Positions 8,284-17,270 of a DNA stretch of 64,000 nt are shown piece after piece. The stretch comes from Salipiger pallidus (GTDB lineage Bacteria > Pseudomonadota > Alphaproteobacteria > Rhodobacterales > Rhodobacteraceae), in NCBI RefSeq assembly GCF_014643635.1, contig NZ_BMJV01000011.1:62001-126000 (forward strand), read 5' to 3'. A model generated the notes under the pieces. The model was not told where the DNA came from, did no database searches, and worked only from the letters and a program-made list of their open reading frames with translations. The position numbers and the translations under genes were made by a program. Within the stretch, counting starts at the first letter, position 1; every line of letters begins with the position of its first letter.

Positions 8284-9270
8284 TCAGGTGGTCTGAGCGA
8301 GACGCTCGGCCATATCCAGCATCCTGGCCGAGAATCCCGCCTCGTTGTCGTACCAGCCGAAGATCCTGAGCTGGTCGCCCACCCTTTGCGTTTCTGTCCG
8401 GGCGAGGATGAGACTTTCTGTCCGGCCCCGGAAGTCGACGGACACACAGGGATCATGGCTGCCACCTATGATATGCCCGTCGGTGATCGCATCAAGCAGC
8501 GCCTCGACATCACTGGCAGGCGCGGCGCACTGTATCACCGCATCTACGGCAGAAACCGAGATGGACGGAATGCGCGCGGCTGCGATGCTCAGCCGACCGT
8601 TCAGCGCGGGCAGGACGTTCAGCACCTGCGCGGCGGCACTGGTCGAGGTGGGCACGATAGATTCGTGCGAGGCGCGGCTGCGCTCGGGTGTTTCGCCGGG
8701 CCGGTCGGTGGTGGGTTGGCTGGCGGTGGCGCAGTGGATCGTGGTGACATGGGCGCGGGCGATGCCGCAGCGTGCGTCGATGGCCTGCAGAAGCGGCGCG
8801 ATGGCGTTGGTGGTGCATGAGGCGTTCGAGACGATGCCCGCCGTCTCCGGAAGGGCGTCCGACGCGCCCATGACGAAGGTCAGGTCGGCCGCTTTCGATG
8901 GCCCCGAGATCAAAACCCGACTCGCCCCGGCATCGAGCCCGGCTCTTGCCGTGTCAGGGCTGCCGGCGCGGCCCGTGCATTCCAACACCATGTCAACCTC
9001 CGAGAGGGCCAACTGCCGCAGGTCGGACACCGCGTGGAACGGCATCCTGCGCCCCGCGACGATCAGCGCCTCCGGCGCCGTCTCTACCGGGACGGGGAAG
9101 GGACCGAAGACGCTGTCGTAGCGCAGAAGGTAGGCGCAGGTCTCAAGTGGCGCCACGTCGTTGATCCCGACGATTTCGATCGCGCGGCCCCCGGCGATGA
9201 CCTGCCGAAAGACTGTGCGGCCGATGCGCCCGAAACCGTTGATGAAGATGCGGACGGGTCGTGCCATCAT
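8284..9270 (-). CDS. Glyceraldehyde-3-phosphate dehydrogenase-like protein (Gap/Epd family)
   Basis: This 328-residue protein has the NAD site NGFGRIGR at residues 11-18, catalytic SNASCTTN with Cys152, active-site His179 (TTIHCAT), the substrate loop SIVPTSTSAAAQV and the C-terminal GWYDNEAGFS. All catalytic residues are present. Sequence around 180-195 (ASQPTTDRPGETPERSRAS) departs from the usual glycolytic form, and the protein stands apart from pgk/fba genes. A specialised paralogue, or one acting on erythrose-4-phosphate, is possible. Decayed sugar-kinase and sugar-transporter genes follow at higher coordinates. Confidence 0.82.
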   Translation of the reverse strand: MMARPVRIFINGFGRIGRTVFRQVIAGGRAIEIVGINDVAPLETCAYLLRYDSVFGPFPVPVETAPEALIVAGRRMPFHAVSDLRQLALSEVDMVLECTGRAGSPDTARAGLDAGASRVLISGPSKAADLTFVMGASDALPETAGIVSNASCTTNAIAPLLQAIDARCGIARAHVTTIHCATASQPTTDRPGETPERSRASHESIVPTSTSAAAQVLNVLPALNGRLSIAAARIPSISVSAVDAVIQCAAPASDVEALLDAITDGHIIGGSHDPCVSVDFRGRTESLILARTETQRVGDQLRIFGWYDNEAGFSARMLDMAERLAQTT

Positions 9271-9662
9271 GAAACCTCGTGCAGTGGGCAGGGCATCTCC
9301 TTTTTGGTGATACCTTTCTCTGTTCCCAGTTCACCTACTACAGCGACAACCGCAAGCTCCTCTGAGCCCTCTGAGCCCTCTGAGCCCTCTGAGCCAAGTG
9401 GTGCCGCAGCTTTCGCCGTCAGGCAGGGAAGCCCACCGCCCTTCGCATCGGGCGTCAATGATCACTGGACGCCGCCTGCTAGTGGCAGGGATGGTCTTGA
9501 GCAGAGGTCGAGCGGCGCGTGAGATCCGTCATGGCGACGGCCGGTCCCGGGCCGTGCGCTCGGCTCCGGAAGGCGTCCGTGCGCCAGCGCCTGGGCGCAG
9601 CCAAGCCGCACGCACGGACGCTGCGCGCACGCCGCTGGCGTCGCCGTACCGCGCGCGCCGCC
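9271..9662. other. Gap between GAPDH-like gene and ROK remnant
   Basis: No supported gene is present. The stretch contains the 9-bp tandem repeat at 9361-9395 and low-complexity GC-rich sequence with overlapping spurious frames. Confidence 0.5.
9361..9395. repeat. Tandem 9-bp repeat, about four copies
   Basis: TCTGAGCCC is repeated head to tail at 9361-9369, 9370-9378 and 9379-9387, with a fourth copy lacking its last base (9388-9395). It is in phase with codons (Ser-Glu-Pro) but no real gene covers it. This looks like slippage-prone intergenic sequence. Confidence 0.85.
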
Positions 9663-10446
9663 TTAGGTCTCTGCCAGCAGCGTGTCGATGCCCTGGAGCA
9701 GTGACAGCCCACCGCCAAGCACCACGCATTCGGGGTGAAGGACCAGCTGGATCACCAGAGAAGCCTGGCAAAGCAGGGCAAGCCACGCCTCTATCGGGCG
9801 CGCAGGGCCGGGACCCCATTTGCCATCGCGCTGCGCCGGGGTCTTCGGGTCGAGCAATCCGCCCGCCAGATGCAGCGCAAGCTCCAAGAGGTCCGGACCT
9901 GCCGCCAGCGTCTCGAAACATTCGGTCAGCCCGCAGCCGCAGCGCCGCCTGGGCAGACCAAGCCCTGCCGCCAGCGGCGCGCCGATGGGGAGGTGCCCGA
10001 TCTCGCCGGCGAGACCCTGTAGCCCCCGTGATTGCAGAGAATACGCCCCGCCCCGTCCCGTGGATCAGTCCGAAGACATTGGCAAAGCCGTCGCCCGCGC
10101 CGCCACTCGCCTCGGACAGCGCAGAGCACTTGAGATCCCGCCCCGCGCCGCAAGGTCACGGGGGGAGGAGCTTGCCAGAGGCGGCTAGGTTGGCAGCGTG
10201 GAAAAGGCCGCTCTCACGGTTGCAGAACCCCGGTCAGCCCATGGCGATTTGCAGGCCCGCGAAGGACTGTCCACGCAGCCGTCCCACATGGTCTGAAATG
10301 GCATCGAGTAGCGGCTCATAGCTGCCGTGCGGCGTGTCGAGGCGGCGGGTGACCAGCCGTTCGCCTGCGCCCAAAGAGCGCGCTGCCTCGATCTTGGTGC
10401 CGCCAAGGTCGATCCCCCCGAGCAGCTGTGCCTGCGCGGGGCACAT
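9663..10446 (-). pseudogene. Decayed ROK-family sugar kinase
   Basis: The N-terminal piece (from an ATG at 10444-10446) reads LLGGIDLGGTKIEAA and LDTPHGSYEPLLDAI, the ATP-binding DxGGTK motif of ROK fructokinase/glucokinase. In other frames follow ESGLFHAANLAS, FALSEA-like sequence and GLIHGTGRGG (for GTGxGGG), and finally the C-terminal HPECVVLGGGLSLLQGIDTLL, ending at 9663. Several frameshifts separate the pieces and the zinc-motif region is scrambled. A kinase of this family would phosphorylate the sugar imported by an frc-type system. It is now broken. Confidence 0.75.
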
Positions 10447-10579
10447 CGCCTCAGCAGATGTGGTCAGAGGTATCTGCATCCAAAAAATGCACCTTTGGGA
10501 TGTCAAAGTGCACGGTCATCGCGCCGCTCCCGGTCTCTTTCTCACCGTGATTGAGCAGGTCATCAGGCCGCGCCCCAGC

Positions 10580-11535
10580 TCAGGGCAGTAGGCCGAAGTA
10601 GAGACAGGCTTTCGGGCCGACCAGTTCCGAGATCAGGATTTTCGCCTCAAAGGACTGCGACGTCGCTCCGCCTGCTGGGAAAAGGGCCATGAACTCTGGG
10701 CGCACGCCAGTCAACATACGCGCTTCCGGTGTCAGATCGAAGGGGATGCCGGTCTTCGCGAGCTGGCTCGCAGGCCTTGGGGTGTGGCGGAAAGGTCGGC
10801 ATAGGCGAAGTTTATCGCCGAAGAGCCCATGAACCTGGCACGAACGTGTGGCGCGGGTAGAGGTAGAGCTGATGCGGGTCGTCGCATTGCTGCAGGTTGC
10901 TCGACAGGTCCACCGAAGGTGACGCGAACACCGCGACGCGGTCCCCGACGAACATCGCCTCCGAACATCGCCTCGTGCTGATCGTGGGTGATGTAGAACA
11001 TAGTCGCTCTCAGCCGTTGGCGCAGCAGCTTCGGCCCGGCGCGCATCTGTACCCGCAGCGTGGCTTCGTGGTTGGAAAGCGGCTCGCCCATTGGGTAAAT
11101 TTCTGGGTTGCGCACGATGGCGCTGACCGCCTGACAGCCTGCCGGGCCTGCGACCCAGCAGCGGTTCGAATTCGAGGAACGGCGCCGCCTCGAGCACTTT
11201 CTCCGTATCTCGGAATTCGGCGGCTTGCGCTGCCCCGGCGCGAGCGAGATGTTATCGTAGACCGTGATGTGCGCACAAAGTGCGCGGCTTTGGAACACCA
11301 TGGCCGCATCGCCGTCGCGTGGGTCCATGTGGCTCACGTCGCGGTCCCCGAGGTGCATCGTGCCGTCGGTCAGCTCCTCAAACCCCGCGTTCATCCGCAG
11401 GAGTGTGGATTTGCCGCAACCGGAGGGGCCGACCAGGATGGGAAATTCCACGTCCTTTACGCCGATTGACACGTTCTCGATGGCGCTTCCTTGGCCATAG
11501 TCCTTGCCCACCGCTTCGATATTGAGCGATACCAC
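10580..11535 (-). pseudogene. Decayed sugar ABC transporter ATPase (UgpC/MalK/MsmK type)
   Basis: A good ribosome site (GGAGGA) and GTG start at 11533-11535 remain. One frame gives VGPSGCGKSTLLRM (Walker A), AMVFQSRALCAHITVYDN (Q-loop), MGEPLSNHEATLRVQMRAG (Walker B region, normally MDEPLSNLDA) and FYITHDQHEAM (H-loop). The signature LSGGQRQRV is destroyed (frameshift near 11150) and Walker B Asp is Gly. A second frame gives the TOBE-domain tail MLTGVRPEFMALFPAG and ISELVGPKACLYFGL. The gene is clearly dead. With the adjacent ROK kinase it was probably part of a sugar or polyol operon. Confidence 0.82.
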
Positions 11536-12046
11536 GTTTCCTCCTTGGCGCTGCACGTCCAAGGAAAAATCCGTGGCGGCGCTTTGCTCGATGGCGTTGA
11601 GGAAGCGGGGTCACTTCCAACCGTCCTCGCCTTGGCCAGAAGTGGCGCGTCGTGCTGCACCGCGTCCAAGGAGCGGGCGATGGATCCAAGGGTGTCGCCC
11701 CCGTTGCGCCCGATCCCGGCTGGGGTTTCACCCAAGAGGGCCATGTAGCGCAGGCCCCCCCGGCCATCCGGCGATAGGCCCGGGAATGCGATGGGTCGGC
11801 CCGAAGTCGACCGTCCTGCAGACCCTTGAAATGCTGGACAATTTTATCATCTACACCGGGTCCCGCTACGGTGGGGCTCAGCTGCGCGAGTGGCTCAAGC
11901 CGCCAGTGTCGCGGCTGGTGCCGTTTCTGAAGGGACTGCACGTCAGCCTTGGGAAAGATGAACGGGAGGTTACCCCGCGGGGCGCCGTCGGCCTCATCAT
12001 CAGCGACCAGCTTCAGATCGAGCTCTGAAGCTGGTGCGGTCCGCCG
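11536..12046. other. Gap upstream of the dead ATPase gene
   Basis: No gene can be supported in 511 bp. Minus-strand frames give protein-like fragments (MALLGETPAGIGRNGGDTLG and ELDLKLVADDEADGAPRG) that may be remnants of the same lost sugar operon. I could not place them in a family. Confidence 0.4.
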
Positions 12047-13768
12047 TCATTCGGCCGAGAGCTGGCTGCCTTCGATCACAAGAGGCGTGTAGTGATGTGG
12101 CAGCCGCATGGTGATGAGATCCTTGCGGCGCGTGACATTGGTTGGATAGGGCCCGCCGAGGTTCCCAAGGTCGATGTCCAGCGTGGCCATTCCCGGCGCG
12201 TTGAGAATTGCACTTTCCTGCCGTGGAAAGGCGAAGGTGTCGGCACCGAAGATGCCGCTCAGGCCCTGATCCCCGGCATTGGCAAAGGCGAAATGCAGGT
12301 TGTTCTCGCCGCTGCGGGTGCGGAAGGCATGCCAGTGGAACGGGTCCGCGCCCTTGGGGATCGGAAAGTTGTGCGGAATTGCGGTGCCCTCGTGCGCGCC
12401 GGTGAACCCCTGCGGGAGTGCGGCGGGGCAGGCGATGATGTCGCAGCCTTCAAGGCCCAGCACCCGTGCCGCTTCGGGCAGCAGAGCATCGGTGCCGGTC
12501 AGCAGGCCGACGCGCCCGAACGGCAGATCGAACCACGCCCACCGGTCCCCTGCGGTGGCCCAAGTGCGGTCTGCCAGTGACAGGTGGATCTTGCGGTAGC
12601 TGCCCACGCGGCCCTCTGGACCAGACAGCACCACGCTGTTGTAGGCCAGTTCACCGTCACGTTCGGCAAAGCCCGCGACCATGTGCAGACGGTGCCGCAT
12701 GGCGATGCGGGTGAAGCCATCGACGGTGTCGCCGGTGATCGGCTCGGGGGTCTTTGTCAGGCAAAGCTCGGGTAGGACCAGCAGGGAGGCGCCCCTCGCC
12801 GCAGCATCGGCGGCATGGGACTCGATTATGGCCAGATTCCGGGCCGGATCGTCCGCCGGCGTGAACTGCGCCACTGCCAGCGTCGAGGCCGTGCCTTCGG
12901 GCAGCGGCTGGTAGCCGTAGAGACGGTGGTACTCGAGCGGGTTCCAAGTGAAGCTGTTGGTCATCAGCGTCTTGTACAGCTCGGGGCGGCGCATTTCGAA
13001 AACAGGCTCACCCAGCACCTCGCGCTTACGGGCGCGCGCCGGGTCGATCAAGCCGGTAACGATGGCATTGCCGCTGTCCACGCTGGCCTCGATGACGCCA
13101 TCGGGCCCGATGATGCAGCTTCCGCCCGAGAACTGCACCGTCCGTTCCAGCCCCCAACGGTTCGATTCGACCACGTAGCAGCCATTCTCCCACGCTCGGG
13201 TGATCCAATAGGGGGCGGGGGTGCGTTCAGCCAGCCAGTTCGAGATGTGGCAGATCACATCGGCGCCCTGCAGGGTTTCCAGCCGCACGGTTTCGAAGAA
13301 GTGCAGGTCCATGCAGATGACGATGGCGATGCGGCCGATGGGGGTGTCGAACACCGCGTGCGCCTCGTCGCCCGACGCCGCCCATTTGGGCTCGGCAATA
13401 TAGGGGTGTGACTTGCGGTGTTTGCCGACAATGCCGCCAGGCCCGATGAGCGCGGCGCTGTTGTAGTAGAGCCCGGTCACCTCGTCGATCTCGGGCAGAC
13501 CCACGACGATATAGCAATCGTGCCGCCTGGCGATCTCGTGGAAGCGCGTTGTGGTGGGGCCGGGGATCGGTTCGACCTCCGGGGCGACGTCGGCGCGGTC
13601 ATACCAGCAATAGCCGGTGGTGCCCATTTCGGGGGTGACGATCAGGCGAGCGCCATCCAGCGCGGCGCTTTCGCACATCTCCAGCAGGGTTGCGATGTTC
13701 CGCTCCTTTTCGAACATGGTGGGTTCGAACTGGATCGTCGCGGTCTTGAACGGGGCGGGAGAGGTCAT
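12047..13768 (-). CDS. Two-domain nitrilase-superfamily hydrolase with an inactive second domain
   Basis: The start ATG at 13766-13768 has AGGAG eight bases upstream; a longer frame lacks a ribosome site. The 573-residue product is two carbon-nitrogen hydrolase domains in tandem. Domain 1 has the full Glu-Lys-Cys triad: E47 (VTPEMG), K119 (KHRKSHPY) and C152 (VICMD). Domain 2 keeps E334 (VLPELC) and K393 (SYRKIH), but the nucleophile position reads TGTD, so Cys is replaced by Gly425. It is divergent from the amide/urea transporter operon and shares its control region, so domain 1 probably hydrolyses an amide, ureide or nitrile. Domain 2 is likely structural or ligand-sensing. Confidence 0.8.
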   Translation of the reverse strand: MTSPAPFKTATIQFEPTMFEKERNIATLLEMCESAALDGARLIVTPEMGTTGYCWYDRADVAPEVEPIPGPTTTRFHEIARRHDCYIVVGLPEIDEVTGLYYNSAALIGPGGIVGKHRKSHPYIAEPKWAASGDEAHAVFDTPIGRIAIVICMDLHFFETVRLETLQGADVICHISNWLAERTPAPYWITRAWENGCYVVESNRWGLERTVQFSGGSCIIGPDGVIEASVDSGNAIVTGLIDPARARKREVLGEPVFEMRRPELYKTLMTNSFTWNPLEYHRLYGYQPLPEGTASTLAVAQFTPADDPARNLAIIESHAADAAARGASLLVLPELCLTKTPEPITGDTVDGFTRIAMRHRLHMVAGFAERDGELAYNSVVLSGPEGRVGSYRKIHLSLADRTWATAGDRWAWFDLPFGRVGLLTGTDALLPEAARVLGLEGCDIIACPAALPQGFTGAHEGTAIPHNFPIPKGADPFHWHAFRTRSGENNLHFAFANAGDQGLSGIFGADTFAFPRQESAILNAPGMATLDIDLGNLGGPYPTNVTRRKDLITMRLPHHYTPLVIEGSQLSAE

Positions 13769-14093
13769 CTGGTGGCTCCTTCGAGGGCGTCTCACATGCT
13801 TCAATATAATTGAAATGGAAAATATCTCAGATCAAGATAGTTCTCACTATAAGGCGCAGACGCCGCCACGACCTCAGCCGCCATCGCGGTGGGGCGAGTG
13901 AATCTCCCGTAAAATACCGCTTTGCGAGAGCCTTCCAGCGCAGTTCCGCTCATTTCATGCGCTGAAGACCAGGAATTTCGCACAACAATTAATCGTTTCC
14001 GCGCATGGGGCGCTTATCGTGACAGATAGATATTTGCCGTTTCCAGTAAATAGGGAAGCGTCAGCTCAGGTTCAAAACCAACAGGGGACAATA
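13769..14093. promoter_or_regulatory. Divergent control region of nitrilase and amide-transporter operons
   Basis: These 325 bp have no supported gene. They carry the perfect palindrome TTCAAT-ATA-ATTGAA (13800-13814) 32 bp upstream of the nitrilase start, and an AT-rich patch (13800-13860) that could hold promoters. An AGGGGAC ribosome site precedes the transporter ATG at 14094. The palindrome is of the size bound by dimeric MarR proteins, and a MarR gene lies at 28010-28432; that link is inferred. Confidence 0.5.
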
Positions 14094-15329
14094 ATGACCA
14101 AGCTCAGCAGACGTTCTTTCCTCCGCACCACTGGCATGGCGGGTGCGGCCTCGCTCGCCTCGCCGCTCATCGCGCGGGCACAATCCGACACCATCAAGAT
14201 CGGCGGCCTTCACGACCTGTCCGGCGCGCTCGACTCAACCGGCGTTCCGATGAACCAAGTCTTCCAGCTGGCCATCAAGGAGATCAACGAAGCCGGCGGC
14301 CTGCTGGGCCGCGAAGTCGAGCCGGTGATCTACGATCCGCAGTCGAACATGTCGCTCTATTCGCAGTACGCCACGCAGCTGGCACTGAAGGACCGCGTCG
14401 ACGTGGTCATGGGCGGCATCACCTCTGCCAGCCGCGAGACCATCCGTCCGATCTTCCACCGCTATGACACCTTCTACTTCTACAACACCCAGTACGAAGG
14501 CGGCGTCTGCGACCGTAACGAGATCACCCTCGGTACCACCCCGGCACAGACCGTCGCGCGCCTGATCCCGTACGGCATGAACCTCTACGGCAAGAAGGTC
14601 TATACTGTCGCCGCAGACTACAACTACGGCCACATCACTGCGGCCTGGGTCAAGCGCTACGTCGAGGAGAACGGCGGCGAGGTCATCGAGACCGAGTTCT
14701 TCCCGCTCGACGTGTCGCAGTTCGGCTCGACCATCTCGAAGATCCAGGGCGCTGATCCGGACTTCGTGCTGTCGGCCCTCGTGGGCACCTCGCATCTCGG
14801 CTTCTACCGCCAGTGGGCGGCGGCCGGCATGAAGGACCAGATCCCGGTCCTGTCCACCGTGTTCGGCGCCGGCGGCACCGAGCAGGTCATCATGACACCC
14901 GAAGAAGGCAACGGCATCATCTCGTCCTTCGGGTACTTCGAACAGATCGACAACCCGACCAACAAGGCCTTCCTCGACAAGGTGGCGGCGGAATACCCGG
15001 ACAAGGACTGGGTGATGTCCGAGATCTCGGAAGTCACCTACGAGGGCGTAAAGATGTGGGCCGACGCGGTCGCCGAAGCGGGCACCACCGAGCGTGATGC
15101 GCTTCTAGAGGTGCTGACGTCGGGCAAGACCTACGACATGCCCGCCGGAGCGGTGAAGATCGACCCCAAGACCCATCACGCCATCCGCGACGTCTATATC
15201 GCCGAGCTGCAGGACCAGGTGTTCCAGATCAAGGAAAATTACCCTGACAGCCCGCCGACCGACACCCAGATGGTCTGCGATCTCATCGAGAACCCGGACT
15301 CGAACGAGCACTTCGAGATCAGCCTCTGA
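14094..15329 (+). CDS. Tat-exported amide/urea-binding protein of an ABC importer (FmdD/UrtA-like)
   Basis: The ATG at 14094 follows AGGGGAC and yields 411 residues; the longer frame from 14019 has no ribosome site. The N-terminus carries the twin-arginine motif SRRSFLRTTG, then AASLASPLIARAQ with cleavage near residue 32. The mature part is the type-1 binding fold of the UrtA/AmiC/FmdD group (LHDLSGALDSTG, NEAGGLLGREVEPVIYDP, YNTQYEGGVCDRN, FGAGGTEQ). It heads a five-gene transporter operon followed by an amidase and urease genes, so short amides or urea are the likely cargo. FmdD-like amide binding versus UrtA-like urea binding cannot be settled by eye. Confidence 0.85.
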   Translation: MTKLSRRSFLRTTGMAGAASLASPLIARAQSDTIKIGGLHDLSGALDSTGVPMNQVFQLAIKEINEAGGLLGREVEPVIYDPQSNMSLYSQYATQLALKDRVDVVMGGITSASRETIRPIFHRYDTFYFYNTQYEGGVCDRNEITLGTTPAQTVARLIPYGMNLYGKKVYTVAADYNYGHITAAWVKRYVEENGGEVIETEFFPLDVSQFGSTISKIQGADPDFVLSALVGTSHLGFYRQWAAAGMKDQIPVLSTVFGAGGTEQVIMTPEEGNGIISSFGYFEQIDNPTNKAFLDKVAAEYPDKDWVMSEISEVTYEGVKMWADAVAEAGTTERDALLEVLTSGKTYDMPAGAVKIDPKTHHAIRDVYIAELQDQVFQIKENYPDSPPTDTQMVCDLIENPDSNEHFEISL

Positions 15330-15350
15330 TCTGAAAAGCAGGAGACGAGC

Positions 15351-16217
15351 ATGGACTATACACTCGTAATCGCGCTGGAGATGGTGCGGGCCGTCGCATG
15401 GCTGGTGCTTCTTGCCTCTGGCCTCGCCATCATCTTCGGCATGATGCGGATCATCAACTTCGCCCACGGGGAATTCCTGATGCTGGGCGGGTACACGGTG
15501 GTGATCTCGACAGGAAACGGCGTTAACGAGTGGTTTGCCATGCTCGTCCTCGCCCCCCTCGTGGTGGGGATTTTCGGGGTGCTCGTCGAGCGGCTGGTGA
15601 TCCAGAGGCTCTATGGGCGGATCCTTGACAGCCTGCTCGCGACATGGGGGCTGTCGATGCTGATGATCGGCGGCGTGACGATGATCTTCGGCAATTCGGT
15701 CACCGGGGTGGCGACACCACTTGGCGGCATGAGCATCGGTGACTACCAGGTCCCGCGCTACAACTTCGTCCTGATCTTCGCGGCGATCTTCCTTCTGCTG
15801 GCGATCTGGGCGGTTCTCAAGTTCACCAAGGCGGGGCTGATCGCCCGCGCCACCATGCAGAACCCTGACATGTCCGAAGCCTTGGGCATCCCGACGCGCT
15901 GGGTTTACATGGCGACCTTCGGCATCGGCTCTGCCGTCACCGGCTTTGCCGGCGCGCTGCTGGCCCCGATGACCGGCGTGGTGCCGACCATGGGCGTCAA
16001 CTTCATCGCGCAGAGCTTCATCACCGTCATCACCGGGGGTGCCTCGGTCATCACCGGCACGCTGAGCGCCGCCGGGCTACTCGGCTCGATCAGCCAGGGC
16101 ATGACCTTCCTCACCGGCCCGGTCTACGGCGATGCCGCGCTGCTGCTGGCCGCCCTCGTGCTGCTGCGGCTGCTGCCGCAGGGCATCACCGGCCGCATCT
16201 TCAAGAAATCCTTGTAA
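15351..16217 (+). CDS. Amide/urea ABC transporter permease, LivH/UrtB type
   Basis: This 288-residue inner-membrane permease of the branched-chain amino-acid family carries the LivH marks GLAIIFGMMRIINFAHGEFLMLG near the N-terminus and the conserved loop ARATMQNPDMSEALGIPT (EAA-like), with about eight TM helices. A GCAGGAGACG ribosome site precedes the ATG 21 bp after the binding-protein gene. It pairs with the next permease to form the channel. Confidence 0.87.
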   Translation: MDYTLVIALEMVRAVAWLVLLASGLAIIFGMMRIINFAHGEFLMLGGYTVVISTGNGVNEWFAMLVLAPLVVGIFGVLVERLVIQRLYGRILDSLLATWGLSMLMIGGVTMIFGNSVTGVATPLGGMSIGDYQVPRYNFVLIFAAIFLLLAIWAVLKFTKAGLIARATMQNPDMSEALGIPTRWVYMATFGIGSAVTGFAGALLAPMTGVVPTMGVNFIAQSFITVITGGASVITGTLSAAGLLGSISQGMTFLTGPVYGDAALLLAALVLLRLLPQGITGRIFKKSL

Positions 16218-16229
16218 GGACTGGGACAC

Positions 16230-17270
16230 ATGGAAAAACCCGTTACCCGAGATCCCGGCTTCTACGTCATGGTGGCGATCGGCCTTGCCGTGATGTTCAT
16301 CGCCCCGGTGATGCTGGATCTCTTTACCATCATGCAGATCACCCAGTACGTCGTACTCTCGGTCTTCGCCCTGTCCCTGGGCTACATCTGGGGCTTCGGC
16401 GGCATACTGAGCTTTGGCCAGGCGGCGTTCTTCGGCCTTGGCGCCTACACCTTCGCGGTGGCCTCGATCAACATGGGCAGCACCACCATCCCGATGGTGC
16501 TTGCCTTCATCATCCCGACGATCTTCGGCGCGGCGCTTGGCTACTTCATGTTCTACGGGCGGCTGTCGGACGTCTATCTCGGCGTGGTGACGCTGGTGGT
16601 GGCGCTGATCTTTTGGAAGCTCATCAACCACACCGCCGGTCCGGAGTATGCCATTGGCGAAGCGCGCCTCGGCGGCTTCAACGGCATCCCTTCGATCCCG
16701 ACGCTGCACATTCCCGGAGATCCCGGCGCGTGGCTTGACCCCGGCCAGATGTTCCAGGTCTTCATGGGCTTCCTGATCGTCGTCTACGTGGCGCTGCGCT
16801 TCCTCATCGCGTCCGACTTCGGCCGTGTGTCGGTCGGCATCCGCGAGAACGAAACCCGCGCCTCACTGCTGGGCTACGATGTTCGCAAGCAGAAGGTCAT
16901 CGTCTTCGCCATCGGCGGCGGCATTGCCGGTGTCGCAGGGGCCATGTGGGCCACCTATCAGGCCTTCATCGACCCCAACTCGGTGTCCATGGAGATGTCG
17001 GCAAAGGCCCTCGTCTGGGTCATGGCGGGCGGTGTCGGCACCCTCGTCGGTCCGATTATCGGCTGCATCCTGCTGCAATGGCTGACGCTGCAGCTGGGGA
17101 CCGTGGACGTGGTGAACTCCATCGCGGTGCTCGGCGCGATTATGATGGTCCTCGTCCTCGCACTGCCCAAGGGCATCGTGCCGACCACCCAGTCGCTGCT
17201 GCTGGGCGGATACATCCTGTGGAAACGCAACCATGGCTCTGCCATGCCCGGAAAGGCGGTGAAGGAATGA
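16230..17270 (+). CDS. Amide/urea ABC transporter permease, LivM/UrtC type
   Basis: This 346-residue permease carries the LivM signature GFGGILSFGQAAFFGLGAYTF and the cytoplasmic loop GIRENETRASLLGYDVRKQKV, with about nine TM helices. It begins 12 bp after the LivH-type gene and its stop overlaps the next start (ATGA). It forms a heterodimeric channel with the preceding permease. Confidence 0.87.
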   Translation: MEKPVTRDPGFYVMVAIGLAVMFIAPVMLDLFTIMQITQYVVLSVFALSLGYIWGFGGILSFGQAAFFGLGAYTFAVASINMGSTTIPMVLAFIIPTIFGAALGYFMFYGRLSDVYLGVVTLVVALIFWKLINHTAGPEYAIGEARLGGFNGIPSIPTLHIPGDPGAWLDPGQMFQVFMGFLIVVYVALRFLIASDFGRVSVGIRENETRASLLGYDVRKQKVIVFAIGGGIAGVAGAMWATYQAFIDPNSVSMEMSAKALVWVMAGGVGTLVGPIIGCILLQWLTLQLGTVDVVNSIAVLGAIMMVLVLALPKGIVPTTQSLLLGGYILWKRNHGSAMPGKAVKE

